Positions 17,527 to 25,465 of a stretch of 64,000 bases of DNA are shown in pieces. The translations under genes and the position numbers were made by a program. The DNA comes from Rheinheimera riviphila. GTDB taxonomy: Bacteria; Pseudomonadota; Gammaproteobacteria; Enterobacterales; Alteromonadaceae. The stretch lies in NCBI RefSeq assembly GCF_004005945.1, contig NZ_SACS01000007.1, forward strand, positions 1-64,000. The letters run 5' to 3'. Position 1 is the first letter of the stretch. Every line of letters starts with the position of its first letter. The notes under the pieces were generated by a model. It ran no database searches. It had not been told where the DNA came from and saw only the letters and a program-made list of their open reading frames with translations.

Positions 17527-18028
17527 AAGCGCGAAACTCCGGCGCCTGATAACTCAACGCTGGCCACTGTGCGGGATGGCCATAATAAGCGCCGAGTAAT
17601 AAAGCACGTAACCCATTAAAAGCTTGTTGGAGCAAGGCGAGGTAGCTGATGCGCCAGCTTTCTAACAGCTGTAATCGCTGCTGAATGCTGAGTTGATCCA
17701 GTGCAATCAGGTGGCCGGTCAGCGCCAGCCGGGTTACTTGCTCCGATAACAACAAAAACAACTGCGCTAATTCGGCTTGGGTGCGTTTGGGCAAAAACGG
17801 CAGAAAATCCAATGCGGCATTCCGGGTTTGTAACAGTGCTAACTGTTGCTGTTTTGGGTCTTGTGGCAGAGCGCCTAATAACAGCGCAGGTAAAATGGCA
17901 TCCAACACCAAGGCAGCAGCATCACGACGCTCTTGTTGATCAGCCACCGCCAGCGGATACAAGCTAACTCCGGTGGCTAAAGTCGCACCAGCGGCCAGCC
18001 CAAGCATGATAAACTGCCGTCGTTGCAT
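17519..18028 (-). CDS. Tat-exported small subunit paired with the GMC dehydrogenase
   Basis: A 169-residue protein with a Tat signal (RRQFIMLG, residues 3-10, then a hydrophobic stretch) and a helical mature part. It resembles the small 'subunit 3' of gluconate 2-dehydrogenase-type enzymes in size, signal and gene partner, though similarity is weak by eye. Such subunits chaperone the GMC subunit across the membrane by hitch-hiking through Tat. It is translated first in the two-gene operon. The pair sits between the DUF3149-like gene and yheT, where E. coli has none, so it is an accessory insertion. Confidence 0.65.
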   Translation of the reverse strand: MQRRQFIMLGLAAGATLATGVSLYPLAVADQQERRDAAALVLDAILPALLLGALPQDPKQQQLALLQTRNAALDFLPFLPKRTQAELAQLFLLLSEQVTRLALTGHLIALDQLSIQQRLQLLESWRISYLALLQQAFNGLRALLLGAYYGHPAQWPALSYQAPEFRAYE

Positions 18029-18123
18029 CTGCAGATCTCCTAAATTAAAACCGATGACGCAGACGGCACTTTGCCTCTGAGATTAGACCAGTCACACAGC
18101 ATTGTTAATGAGGAAGTTCTAAA

Positions 18124-19185
18124 TTGCAAGCAGGCGAGCGCGTTTCGCAAAATACTGATTTAAGTGCATTTAAACCGGCCTGGTGGCTGAAAAACTGCCA
18201 CTTACAAACCATTTTTGCCAAATATCTGGCGCCGAAATTACCGCTGACGCTGACCGCAGAATTGTTCGATTTACCGGACGGTGATGAACTGATGTTGCAC
18301 TGGGGCAGCGTGCAACCGAATGCACAGACACCGCTGGTGCTATTGCTGCATGGATTGGAAGGGAATTTTCGCAGTCATTATGTGCGCGGTATGATGCACA
18401 GCCTGCAACGCCAAGGGTTCGCCTGCGTGCTGATGCACTTTCGTGGTTGTCACGGTGAAGCGAATAAATTGCCCCGGGCTTATCATTCCGGCGATACCGC
18501 GGATGTGGCTGTCGTCATCAACATGCTGCAACAGCGTTTTCCCGGTGCGCCGCTGGCAGCAGTTGGTTTTTCACTGGGTGGTAATGTGCTGATGAAATAT
18601 TGTGGTGAACAAGCCGAGCATTGCCCGTTGCAGGCGGCGGTTGCTGTATCTGCGCCATTGCAGCTATCGGCCAGTGCTGACCGGATCAATCAGGGTTTCA
18701 GCCGGCTTTATCAGCGTTATTTGCTGGGTCGCTTAAAAGCCACCATGCGGCGCAAGTTGCAGAAACATCAGCCTTTTCCGCTTGCGCTAACCAGCAACGA
18801 TATTCAACAACTACGCACCATCCGCCAGTTTGATGATGTGCTCACGGCGCCCTTGCATGGTTTTGCTGATGCTGAAGACTATTACCACCAAGCCAGCGCT
18901 AAACCTTATCTGGCGCGGATCACCCGGCCTTGTTTGCTGATCCACGCCAAAGACGATCCGTTTCTGGCGTCAAGCGTGATCCCAAGCCAACCGCAACCAC
19001 CGCTGCAGCTGTTATTATCCAGCCACGGTGGCCATGTCGGTTTTATCAGTGGTGGTTCACCCTGGCGTCCGATCTACTGGCTGGATTTAATAATTCCGGC
19101 ATTTTTACAACAACATCTAAGGAACACAACCGATGCTCATCCCTTATCAGGAATTGAATCCGGAAACGCTGCAAGCGCTGATTGA
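18124..19185 (+). CDS. yheT: YheT family alpha/beta hydrolase
   Basis: A 353-residue hydrolase with nucleophile Ser150 in GFSLGG, an HG oxyanion motif (LLLHGLEG), a probable Asp in HAKDDPF and His in SHGGHVGF, completing the triad. The N-terminus FKPAWWLKNCHLQTIFAKY is characteristic of the YheT/EMB8 group. The substrate is not established. The start is TTG 18124: AGGAAG lies 7 bp upstream and no ATG fits before the conserved region. The 3' end runs 53 bp into yheU, giving about 16 residues past the usual end. Confidence 0.9.
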   Translation: MQAGERVSQNTDLSAFKPAWWLKNCHLQTIFAKYLAPKLPLTLTAELFDLPDGDELMLHWGSVQPNAQTPLVLLLHGLEGNFRSHYVRGMMHSLQRQGFACVLMHFRGCHGEANKLPRAYHSGDTADVAVVINMLQQRFPGAPLAAVGFSLGGNVLMKYCGEQAEHCPLQAAVAVSAPLQLSASADRINQGFSRLYQRYLLGRLKATMRRKLQKHQPFPLALTSNDIQQLRTIRQFDDVLTAPLHGFADAEDYYHQASAKPYLARITRPCLLIHAKDDPFLASSVIPSQPQPPLQLLLSSHGGHVGFISGGSPWRPIYWLDLIIPAFLQQHLRNTTDAHPLSGIESGNAASAD

Positions 19186-19369
19186 AGCTTTTGTGCTACG
19201 GGAAGGCACCGACTATGGCGACAGCGATTTGTCACTGGCCGAAAAAGTGGCGCTGGTGCAGGCGCAGATCCAACGTGGCACTGTAGTCATTTGTTACTCA
19301 GAACAGGAAGAATCAGTCGATTTGTTAAATGCCCAAGATTACAAGCGGCAGCAGTCACAGCAACAATAA
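19133..19369 (+). CDS. yheU: UPF0270 family protein YheU
   Basis: A 78-residue acidic protein (MLIPYQELNPETLQALIEAFVLREGTDYG) clearly of the UPF0270/YheU family; its role is unknown. It starts inside yheT in another frame, with AAGGAA before the ATG. The conserved yheT-yheU pairing suggests translational coupling. The C-terminus is a Gln/Ser-rich tail. Confidence 0.92.
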   Translation: MLIPYQELNPETLQALIEAFVLREGTDYGDSDLSLAEKVALVQAQIQRGTVVICYSEQEESVDLLNAQDYKRQQSQQQ

Positions 19370-19467
19370 TCCATATTTATTCACATTCAATGGATAGACA
19401 ACAGCTACTGTCGTTTGTTAGGGTACAAGGTGTCATCGCTCAATCGATCAAGTAGTAAGGATGTGCT

Positions 19468-21753
19468 GTGCTTCGCCGGCTTAAAAGTTATCTGTTGTTG
19501 CGTCCGGCCGATTTGGAAAATGCCGATCCGGCGCACTGGCGACAAAGTGCGTTAAGGATCCTGGTGGTTTCAGGATTGTTACTGGTACTGGTGATTGCCT
19601 TGCATAGCAGCTGGACCGCAATCCAGCTCGGCGCCTATCAGGTGATTGTGATTCTGGTGGCGTTTTATCTCAGTTTATTTGCGGTGTTGTATTATTCCCG
19701 CCGGTATGTCTATCGCAGCGCTGCGGGTTTGCTCATCACGGTGTTGGCTGCTGGCCTTAGTATGTTGTTGTTTATCGACAATTTTGAACTGGCGAAACTC
19801 GGCATCATCTTTGTGTATACCCTGCCTACCATCGCGATGATGTTTTTCTCATTTCGATTTAGTCTGTTCTGCATGCTATTAAATGTGGTGCCGTTTTTGT
19901 TCCTGCTGCGCAACGTCGCGCCTGGTGATGTGTTTGGGATTAATATCACTTTGCCCGCGGCACACACCTATTTACACGGCTTGTTGTTTTTATTCTTTAA
20001 TCTTTGTTTACCGCTGGCCACCGCCCGCATTCTGGGTACCTTAAATCGCCACAGTAACAAGCTACAGCAACTGAATCGTTCGATTTCACAAAGCCATGAT
20101 TTTTATCAGGAACTTTTCGAACATAACGGCTCGGCGACTTTGTTGTGCAGCCAGAATGGCCGGATCATCAAAGCTAACAGTTGTGCCAAACGATTGCTGG
20201 CACTCGCTGATGAGCCTTTTCCCAATATTAATCAACTGCTGCAGTGCCAAACCCCGGAACCGCAATTCTGGTTGCATAACGATGCCAGCTGCCACTTACG
20301 ACAACAACCGAGCCTGAAACTGCTGCTAAAACATATGATGTTGACCCGGCAACGCCACCATATTCTGCAGCTGCAGGACATCAGCGCTATTGATCAACTC
20401 CAGCAAAAGCTGTCGGCCTCGCAACAGCAACAAAACCTGTGGGAACATTATGACCGGCTCACTTGTCTGCCGAATCTACGCTGTTTTGAACAGCTGACGG
20501 CCAGCCGACTTAGTGCTGTTGAAACGCCGCCGTTATCGTTGTTATTGATCGTGCGGCTTTGTCATATCAAAACGCTGAATCAGCAATTTGGATATGCCTT
20601 TGGCAGCCAGGTGTTGCAGCAATTCGCGGCCAGAGCCAAAGCAGCGCTGCCGGCCGATGCGATTTTTGCCCGGGTGCGTGGGGTGAAATTTGCGGTGTTA
20701 GTGCCGGCCGGTCTAAATCAGAGTCAACCACTAAAACTGGCGGAAATGCTGCATTCGCAATTGCCCGCTGAGCTCCTGGTGGAAGGTCGTGCGGTGGTGA
20801 TGCAATACCAGCTGGGCGCCTGTACCGTCAACACGGCCGAATCTTCAACAGAAGCGCTGCTGCAAAAGTGTGAAATCGCGCTGGAACTTGCTGACAATAA
20901 CCGGCCAGTGGTGTTGTTCGAACCGGAACAAGCACTTAGGTTGCAGCAGGATTATCTGCTGGCAATTGCCTTAAAAGAGGCAATTCGCAGTAAAGAACTG
21001 CAAGTATTTTTGCAACCCAAGGTATTCAGTGACGGCAGAATTTGCGCATTCGAAGCCTTGTGTCGCTGGCAACACCAACAGCAATTTGTGCCACCGGATC
21101 AATTTATTGAATTGGCGCAGCGCCATGGTCTGATTATCGAGTTAAGCCGGTTGGTGCTGGATATCACAGTACAAACGCTGGCGCACTGGCAGCAACAAGG
21201 TTGGTATTACCCAATCGCTATTAATCTGGCGGGTCCGGAATTACTGGACGATAGTTTTTTTGCCAGTTTGCTGTCGTTAAGTGCCGATCACCCCTGGCTC
21301 ACCGCCTATCTGCAACTGGAAATCACCGAAACCAATATTGCGGTACAACAACCCTTGTTGCATAAACGGCTGCGCGCACTGAGCCAATATGGCTTTAGTA
21401 TTGCGATTGATGATTTTGGTACCGGCCACGCTTCACTGAGCCAACTGGTTGATTTACCGGCAGACACCATCAAAATTGACCGGTTGTTTGTCAAAGGCAT
21501 TCCGCACAATAAATTGCAGGTGAAAATTCTGTATACCACCATTCAGCTGGCGAAATCACTGCAGTTGACGGTGGTGGCTGAAGGGGTGGAAAACGATATT
21601 CAGCAACGTTTTCTGGCGAAGCTGGGTTGTCATCAGCAGCAAGGGTTCTTTTTTGGCAAACCAGCGACGATTAGCTTTTGGCAGCAGCATATTGCCGGGT
21701 CACAACAGTTGCTGGTGAGCACCGCAACGGCAAAAGGTTTACCGTCGCTTTGA
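19468..21753 (+). CDS. Membrane EAL-domain c-di-GMP phosphodiesterase with degenerate GGDEF
   Basis: A 761-residue protein: about six membrane helices (residues 25-205), a PAS-like region (about 210-315), a GGDEF domain (about 330-475) and an EAL domain (about 500-745). The GGDEF signature is replaced by RGVKF (404-408), so cyclase activity is not expected. The EAL domain keeps Glu529 in EAL, LEITET, IDDFGTG, KIDR, EGVE and the QGFFFGKP end, so it should hydrolyse c-di-GMP. The membrane part probably senses a signal. The start is GTG with AAGG 7 bp upstream. It stands alone after yheU and its convergent neighbour is cysQ. Confidence 0.88.
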   Translation: MLRRLKSYLLLRPADLENADPAHWRQSALRILVVSGLLLVLVIALHSSWTAIQLGAYQVIVILVAFYLSLFAVLYYSRRYVYRSAAGLLITVLAAGLSMLLFIDNFELAKLGIIFVYTLPTIAMMFFSFRFSLFCMLLNVVPFLFLLRNVAPGDVFGINITLPAAHTYLHGLLFLFFNLCLPLATARILGTLNRHSNKLQQLNRSISQSHDFYQELFEHNGSATLLCSQNGRIIKANSCAKRLLALADEPFPNINQLLQCQTPEPQFWLHNDASCHLRQQPSLKLLLKHMMLTRQRHHILQLQDISAIDQLQQKLSASQQQQNLWEHYDRLTCLPNLRCFEQLTASRLSAVETPPLSLLLIVRLCHIKTLNQQFGYAFGSQVLQQFAARAKAALPADAIFARVRGVKFAVLVPAGLNQSQPLKLAEMLHSQLPAELLVEGRAVVMQYQLGACTVNTAESSTEALLQKCEIALELADNNRPVVLFEPEQALRLQQDYLLAIALKEAIRSKELQVFLQPKVFSDGRICAFEALCRWQHQQQFVPPDQFIELAQRHGLIIELSRLVLDITVQTLAHWQQQGWYYPIAINLAGPELLDDSFFASLLSLSADHPWLTAYLQLEITETNIAVQQPLLHKRLRALSQYGFSIAIDDFGTGHASLSQLVDLPADTIKIDRLFVKGIPHNKLQVKILYTTIQLAKSLQLTVVAEGVENDIQQRFLAKLGCHQQQGFFFGKPATISFWQQHIAGSQQLLVSTATAKGLPSL

Positions 21754-21762
21754 CGACATCGG

Positions 21763-22584
21763 CTATGACCGACAACCGCTATGTGCCTGGATCAGCGACT
21801 GCCAACCGACATTCGATTGCCCCATCACCATAAAATCCGGATTGGCCAGACTTTCGCGTCTGTTATAACTTAACGGCGAAAACTGGCTATCCAGAATTTT
21901 GCCACCGGCTTCTTCGACAATAATATGCACCGCGCCGGTATCCCATTCACCGGTTGGACCGAGGCGCAGATAACAGTCGGCGCCGCCTTCGGCCACCAGG
22001 CAACTTTTTAAGCTACAACTGCCCAGCGGAATAAATTCGACTTGTTGATCAGATGCCAGTAACGCGTTGATCCGTTCCAGCGGTTGCCGACGACTGACCG
22101 CAATGCGCAACGGTTCGCCCTGCAGATGTTGCCGCACTTTGATGTGATTAATTAAATTGCGATGTTGTTTAAAAGCACCGTTACCGCGGGTAGCGTAATA
22201 ACAGATTTGTTCTTTTGGCCAGAAAATCACCCCAAGCGCTGGCCAGCCGTGTTCCACCAGCGCAATGCTGACGGCAAAATCGCCGCTACGGGCGACAAAT
22301 TCCTGGGTGCCGTCCATCGGGTCAATCAGCCAATAGCGCGGCCAATCCTGACGCTGCACCAATGGTACCAGACTGCTTTCTTCGGAGATGATGGGAATAT
22401 CCGGTGTCAGCTCAGACAACCGGTCGATAATAATTTGATTGGCGGCGTAATCAGCGCTGGTGACCGGGCTGTCGTCAGCTTTCTGGCTGTACTGCACATC
22501 CCCACTCTGATACATCTGCCACAAGGTTTCACCGGCTTCGCGGGCCGCAGCTTTGACCGGCTCTAACAGTCTACTTAAAAACAT
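21763..22584 (-). CDS. cysQ: 3'(2'),5'-bisphosphate nucleotidase
   Basis: Removes the 3'-phosphate from PAP/PAPS, recycling the by-product of sulfate assimilation. It has 273 residues from ATG 22584. The inositol-phosphatase-fold metal site is intact: SEES (about 67-70), IDPMDGTQEF (87-96) and the GEWDTGA motif further on. The start overlaps the end of nudE by 14 bp, so the two form an operon; longer upstream frames lack a ribosome site and family similarity. Confidence 0.92.
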   Translation of the reverse strand: MFLSRLLEPVKAAAREAGETLWQMYQSGDVQYSQKADDSPVTSADYAANQIIIDRLSELTPDIPIISEESSLVPLVQRQDWPRYWLIDPMDGTQEFVARSGDFAVSIALVEHGWPALGVIFWPKEQICYYATRGNGAFKQHRNLINHIKVRQHLQGEPLRIAVSRRQPLERINALLASDQQVEFIPLGSCSLKSCLVAEGGADCYLRLGPTGEWDTGAVHIIVEEAGGKILDSQFSPLSYNRRESLANPDFMVMGQSNVGWQSLIQAHSGCRS

Positions 22585-23149
22585 CCTGATGGGTATCCAG
22601 ATACTTTCTCGCCAGAAACAAGGCTGCAATACTACGGGCTTCGGTAAAATCGGCCTGCAGTAACAATTCATCCAGGTCCTGCCAGCGCCACCGTACTAAT
22701 TCCAGTGGTTCAGGTTCATCACCGGGCAAAGTTTCCGGAAATAAACCTGTTGCAAGAACTATTTGCATTGTAGCATTAAAATACCCCGGAGCCAGCGCGA
22801 CTGCCTTTAACTGCACTAAAGTATGGGCACCAAAACCGGCTTCTTCTTTCAGTTCACGATTGGCAGCGACCAGCGCATCTTCACCGGGATCAATCAGCCC
22901 TTTCGGGAAACCCAGCTGATAATCGTGAGTGCCGGCGCTGTATTCACGGATCAGATAAAAATGTTCCGGATCCGGACAAGCCACTACCATCACCGCACCA
23001 CGACCCGAGCCACGCATCCGTTCAAAGGTGCGGTGCTCGCCATTGCTGAACAGCAGCTCAAGTTGTTCAATTTTAAACAGTCGGCTCTGCGCCACCACTT
23101 CCTGGTTCAGGATCTGCGGTTTTTGTTTGTCACCCTGACGTTCAGCCAT
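22571..23149 (-). CDS. nudE: ADP compounds hydrolase NudE (Nudix)
   Basis: Hydrolyses ADP-ribose, Ap3A and NADH-type substrates. It has 192 residues from ATG 23149, chosen because AGAGGCAG precedes it; an in-frame start at 23197 lies inside a repetitive element. The Nudix box GLIDPGEDALVAANRELKEEAGF spans 84-106 with the REL-EE core. Neighbouring cysQ and yrfG match the enteric and Vibrio order, supporting NudE over other ADP-ribose hydrolases. Confidence 0.92.
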   Translation of the reverse strand: MAERQGDKQKPQILNQEVVAQSRLFKIEQLELLFSNGEHRTFERMRGSGRGAVMVVACPDPEHFYLIREYSAGTHDYQLGFPKGLIDPGEDALVAANRELKEEAGFGAHTLVQLKAVALAPGYFNATMQIVLATGLFPETLPGDEPEPLELVRWRWQDLDELLLQADFTEARSIAALFLARKYLDTHQDVFK

Positions 23150-23185
23150 GCCACTGCCTCTGCTACAATGCGTTTTTGTGAATGA

Positions 23186-23400
23186 TATACCCTTCATCCT
23201 TGAAGATACGGGGTTGTTGCCATCGCTCGTTCGCCCCAGTCACATAGACAGCTATGCTCCTGGGGTCTCACTCACTCGGCGCCTACCCGTATCGTCAATG
23301 ATTTTGGGTATATACCTAATATCATCGATGATGCGGGTAGGCGGCAACTGAGCAGGTCAAAACGGCCAACAACCCCGAATCGTCAAGGATGACGGGTATA
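23186..23400. repeat. Nested palindromic intergenic element (MITE- or structured-RNA-like)
   Basis: About 215 bp. Outer arms 23187-23219 and 23367-23399 are inverted copies matching at about 30 of 33 positions and end in TATACCC/GGGTATA. Inside are two more hairpins: CCCCAG/CTGGGG around CATAG/CTATG (23234-23265), and 23281-23302 with 23321-23342 (19 of 22). The whole would fold as a multi-branched structure on either strand. I recall similar TATACCC-ending elements between genes in Shewanella and Vibrio relatives, but no database check was possible. It encodes no transposase and fills the gap between divergent nudE and yrfG. Confidence 0.8.
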
Positions 23401-23431
23401 GTTACTATAAAGCGAATAGACGGAAAAACCT

Positions 23432-24100
23432 ATGCTGGATTGGGCGGATATCGACACTGTTTTACTGGATATGGACGGCACCCTGCTGGACCTGCATTTT
23501 GATAACTACTTCTGGCTGGAGCATTTACCTCTGCGCTGGAGCGAAATTACCGGTATCAGCGTGGCCGACGCCAAGGCGCAGCTGCAAGCTGAATACGCGG
23601 TGCTGCAAGGCAAACTGGAATGGTACTGCCTGGATTATTGGGGCAAAAGGCTACAACTGCCGATCACTGAACTGAAACGTGAAGTGATGCACAAAATTGC
23701 CATGCGCGCTGACGTACCGGCCTTTTTACAGGCTCTGAAAGACAGCGGCCGCGAAGTGGTGCTGGTGACCAACGCCCATCCGGGCAGCTTGTCTCTGAAA
23801 ATCGAACGCACTGAGCTCAGCAACTATATCGACGTACTGATTTCTACCCACGAGTTTGGCGTCACCAAAGAAAGCCAGGCGCTGTGGCACAAGCTACAAC
23901 ATCGCTTAGGGTTTGACCCCAAGCGCACTTTGTTTGTCGACGACAGCTTACCGATCCTGCAAGCCGCCGCCGATTTTGGTATCCGCCATTTGTTAGCCGT
24001 CGCCAATCCGGATAGCCAACAGCCTGTGAGGGATATCAGAGATTTTGCGTCTATTACTGACTATGCCGTTTTGCTGGATGATATTCGCGCGGCGCGCTAA
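23432..24100 (+). CDS. yrfG: GMP/IMP 5'-nucleotidase, HAD family
   Basis: A 222-residue HAD phosphatase. Motif I is DMDGTLLD (13-20) with nucleophile Asp13; motif II is VTNAHPG and the C-terminal VDDSLPIL supplies the metal-binding aspartates. The LHFDNYFWLEHLP segment after motif I is typical of YrfG, which dephosphorylates purine nucleotides. GGAAAA lies 7 bp before the ATG. Its promoter must lie in, or be interrupted by, the palindromic element just upstream. Confidence 0.9.
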   Translation: MLDWADIDTVLLDMDGTLLDLHFDNYFWLEHLPLRWSEITGISVADAKAQLQAEYAVLQGKLEWYCLDYWGKRLQLPITELKREVMHKIAMRADVPAFLQALKDSGREVVLVTNAHPGSLSLKIERTELSNYIDVLISTHEFGVTKESQALWHKLQHRLGFDPKRTLFVDDSLPILQAAADFGIRHLLAVANPDSQQPVRDIRDFASITDYAVLLDDIRAAR

Positions 24101-24128
24101 TCGCGTACAGGGCAACGAATAATTTGAA

Positions 24129-24164
24129 CCAATAAAAAAGCGCCCGCAGGCGCTTTGTTATTGG
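24129..24164. terminator. Bidirectional terminator between yrfG and the gsp operon
   Basis: Core stem AAAGCGCC / GGCGCTTT (24137-24144, 24149-24156) around CGCA, extended by CCAATAA (24129-24135) against TTATTGG (24158-24164). It overlaps the last codons of gspN on the minus strand. Confidence 0.8.
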
Positions 24165-24919
24165 CTTCGAATTTGCCCTTGTAGCTTGAGAGGAAAACGC
24201 CCTTCGCCATCAGGTTGACCGACAAACTGCATTGCCTGATGCACTTCTTTTGGCATAGAAGCTTCTGGCTTCAAGCTACCATTAATGCGATAACTGCCGG
24301 CCAGAACTTCGGCTTTTACTAGTAAGCCGAGCGGATTGTCGGCACTGGTTTGCAGGCTGATATTACCTTCTTCACAGTTCAGCGTTGAATGGATAGCATT
24401 TAAATCAATCCAGCCATTTGGCGCTTTAAATTTGGCTTGTTGCCAGCTGGCGTTTCCGGCAAGGGCGCTGCAATAAGGCTGACCCAGCGCAAATTGCTGA
24501 ATGTTCAACACCAGCGCGCCTGTGGCATCAACCGGCATCGGTAATTGTAGTTGCGGCATAATGCCAGCAATCGGCAACCGCACCGTCGACTGACGTACTG
24601 TGACCGATCCAAGCCCAAGCTCGGCCGCTAGTTGCAAATACGGCAGTTCGGTGTCACGCAGTTCGCCGCCATTGACCGTCAAGCCAATTTTTCCCCGCCA
24701 CAACGGCGCCAATTGAAGCTGCCAGCTCAGCTGTGGAAAATACAAAGGCGCGCGCTGCACACCGGCGATCTGACCAGACCATAAAGTACCGGTGACTGCA
24801 CCAAGCTTGACGTCGGCGGGCAGTGGCAGCAATTTCAGCCACAGACTGGCCGGAGCCAGCGTCACGGCGAACACGAGGTAGGCAGTCAGGCCGCAGCCCC
24901 ATAAAATCGATTTTTTCAT
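24158..24919 (-). CDS. gspN: Type II secretion system protein N
   Basis: Last gene of the operon; 253 residues with one N-terminal membrane helix (about 4-24) and a periplasmic beta-rich part. The MKKSILWGCGLTAYLVFAVTLAPA start matches GspN/ExeN. Start 24919 is chosen by length and helix position; ATG 24946 is also in frame and neither has a strong ribosome site, while AAAGGAG lies further upstream. GspN is dispensable in some systems and its exact role is unsettled. It follows gspM after an 81-bp gap, the largest in the operon. Confidence 0.88.
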   Translation of the reverse strand: MKKSILWGCGLTAYLVFAVTLAPASLWLKLLPLPADVKLGAVTGTLWSGQIAGVQRAPLYFPQLSWQLQLAPLWRGKIGLTVNGGELRDTELPYLQLAAELGLGSVTVRQSTVRLPIAGIMPQLQLPMPVDATGALVLNIQQFALGQPYCSALAGNASWQQAKFKAPNGWIDLNAIHSTLNCEEGNISLQTSADNPLGLLVKAEVLAGSYRINGSLKPEASMPKEVHQAMQFVGQPDGEGRFPLKLQGQIRSQ

Positions 24920-25000
24920 CTGAAAACTCAAGCGCAATTGATCCATGATCAAACCACGCTTTTTACTCCTTTTTACAATCAATCGTGATTTAAACAGCCG

Positions 25001-25465
25001 TTATTCAATCAACATCCGGCGCACCCGCACCTGGCCTGGCGCGTCACCGGTGGCGATATCCAGCTGCACCAAACGAATACCATGCTGATACTGCAATTCG
25101 TGCAGCCAGCGGAGCAACTGGTCAAAGGCTAAATCCTCCAGCGACAACTGCAGTTGTTCGTTCTGCGGTTGCATCCGGCTGACCTGCACCTGAAAATTGC
25201 GCGACGTCTGCGATACCACTTCGGTCAAACTGGCTGACGTACGCACTGCGCTGCTTTGTTGCGACAATTTTGGCAGCTGAGTTTGCAACCAAATTAGTTG
25301 CGCGCGGGCATTTTCCGCGGCTTGTTGCTGGGTAATGCGGCTTTGATGCAGCGGTTGCCACAACAACCAATAAAACGCGCCAATCACTAACGCCACACCG
25401 CCGACACTGACTAAACGTTGTTCACGTGGCTGTAGTGAAGCCCACCATAATTTCAATTGTTTCAT
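25001..25465 (-). CDS. gspM: Type II secretion system protein M
   Basis: A 154-residue inner-membrane protein: short cytoplasmic N-terminus, one membrane helix (about 20-38), then a coiled segment and a small ferredoxin-like periplasmic domain. GspM binds GspL and helps form the platform that couples the GspE ATPase to the pseudopilus. The PREQRLVSVGG stretch before the helix is usual for the family. It overlaps gspL by 4 bp. Confidence 0.92.
   Translation of the reverse strand: MKQLKLWWASLQPREQRLVSVGGVALVIGAFYWLLWQPLHQSRITQQQAAENARAQLIWLQTQLPKLSQQSSAVRTSASLTEVVSQTSRNFQVQVSRMQPQNEQLQLSLEDLAFDQLLRWLHELQYQHGIRLVQLDIATGDAPGQVRVRRMLIE

Noticed and set aside
23148-23351. 67-codon frame across the palindromic element
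   Set aside because: Its sequence is explained by the inverted repeats; no ribosome site or family.
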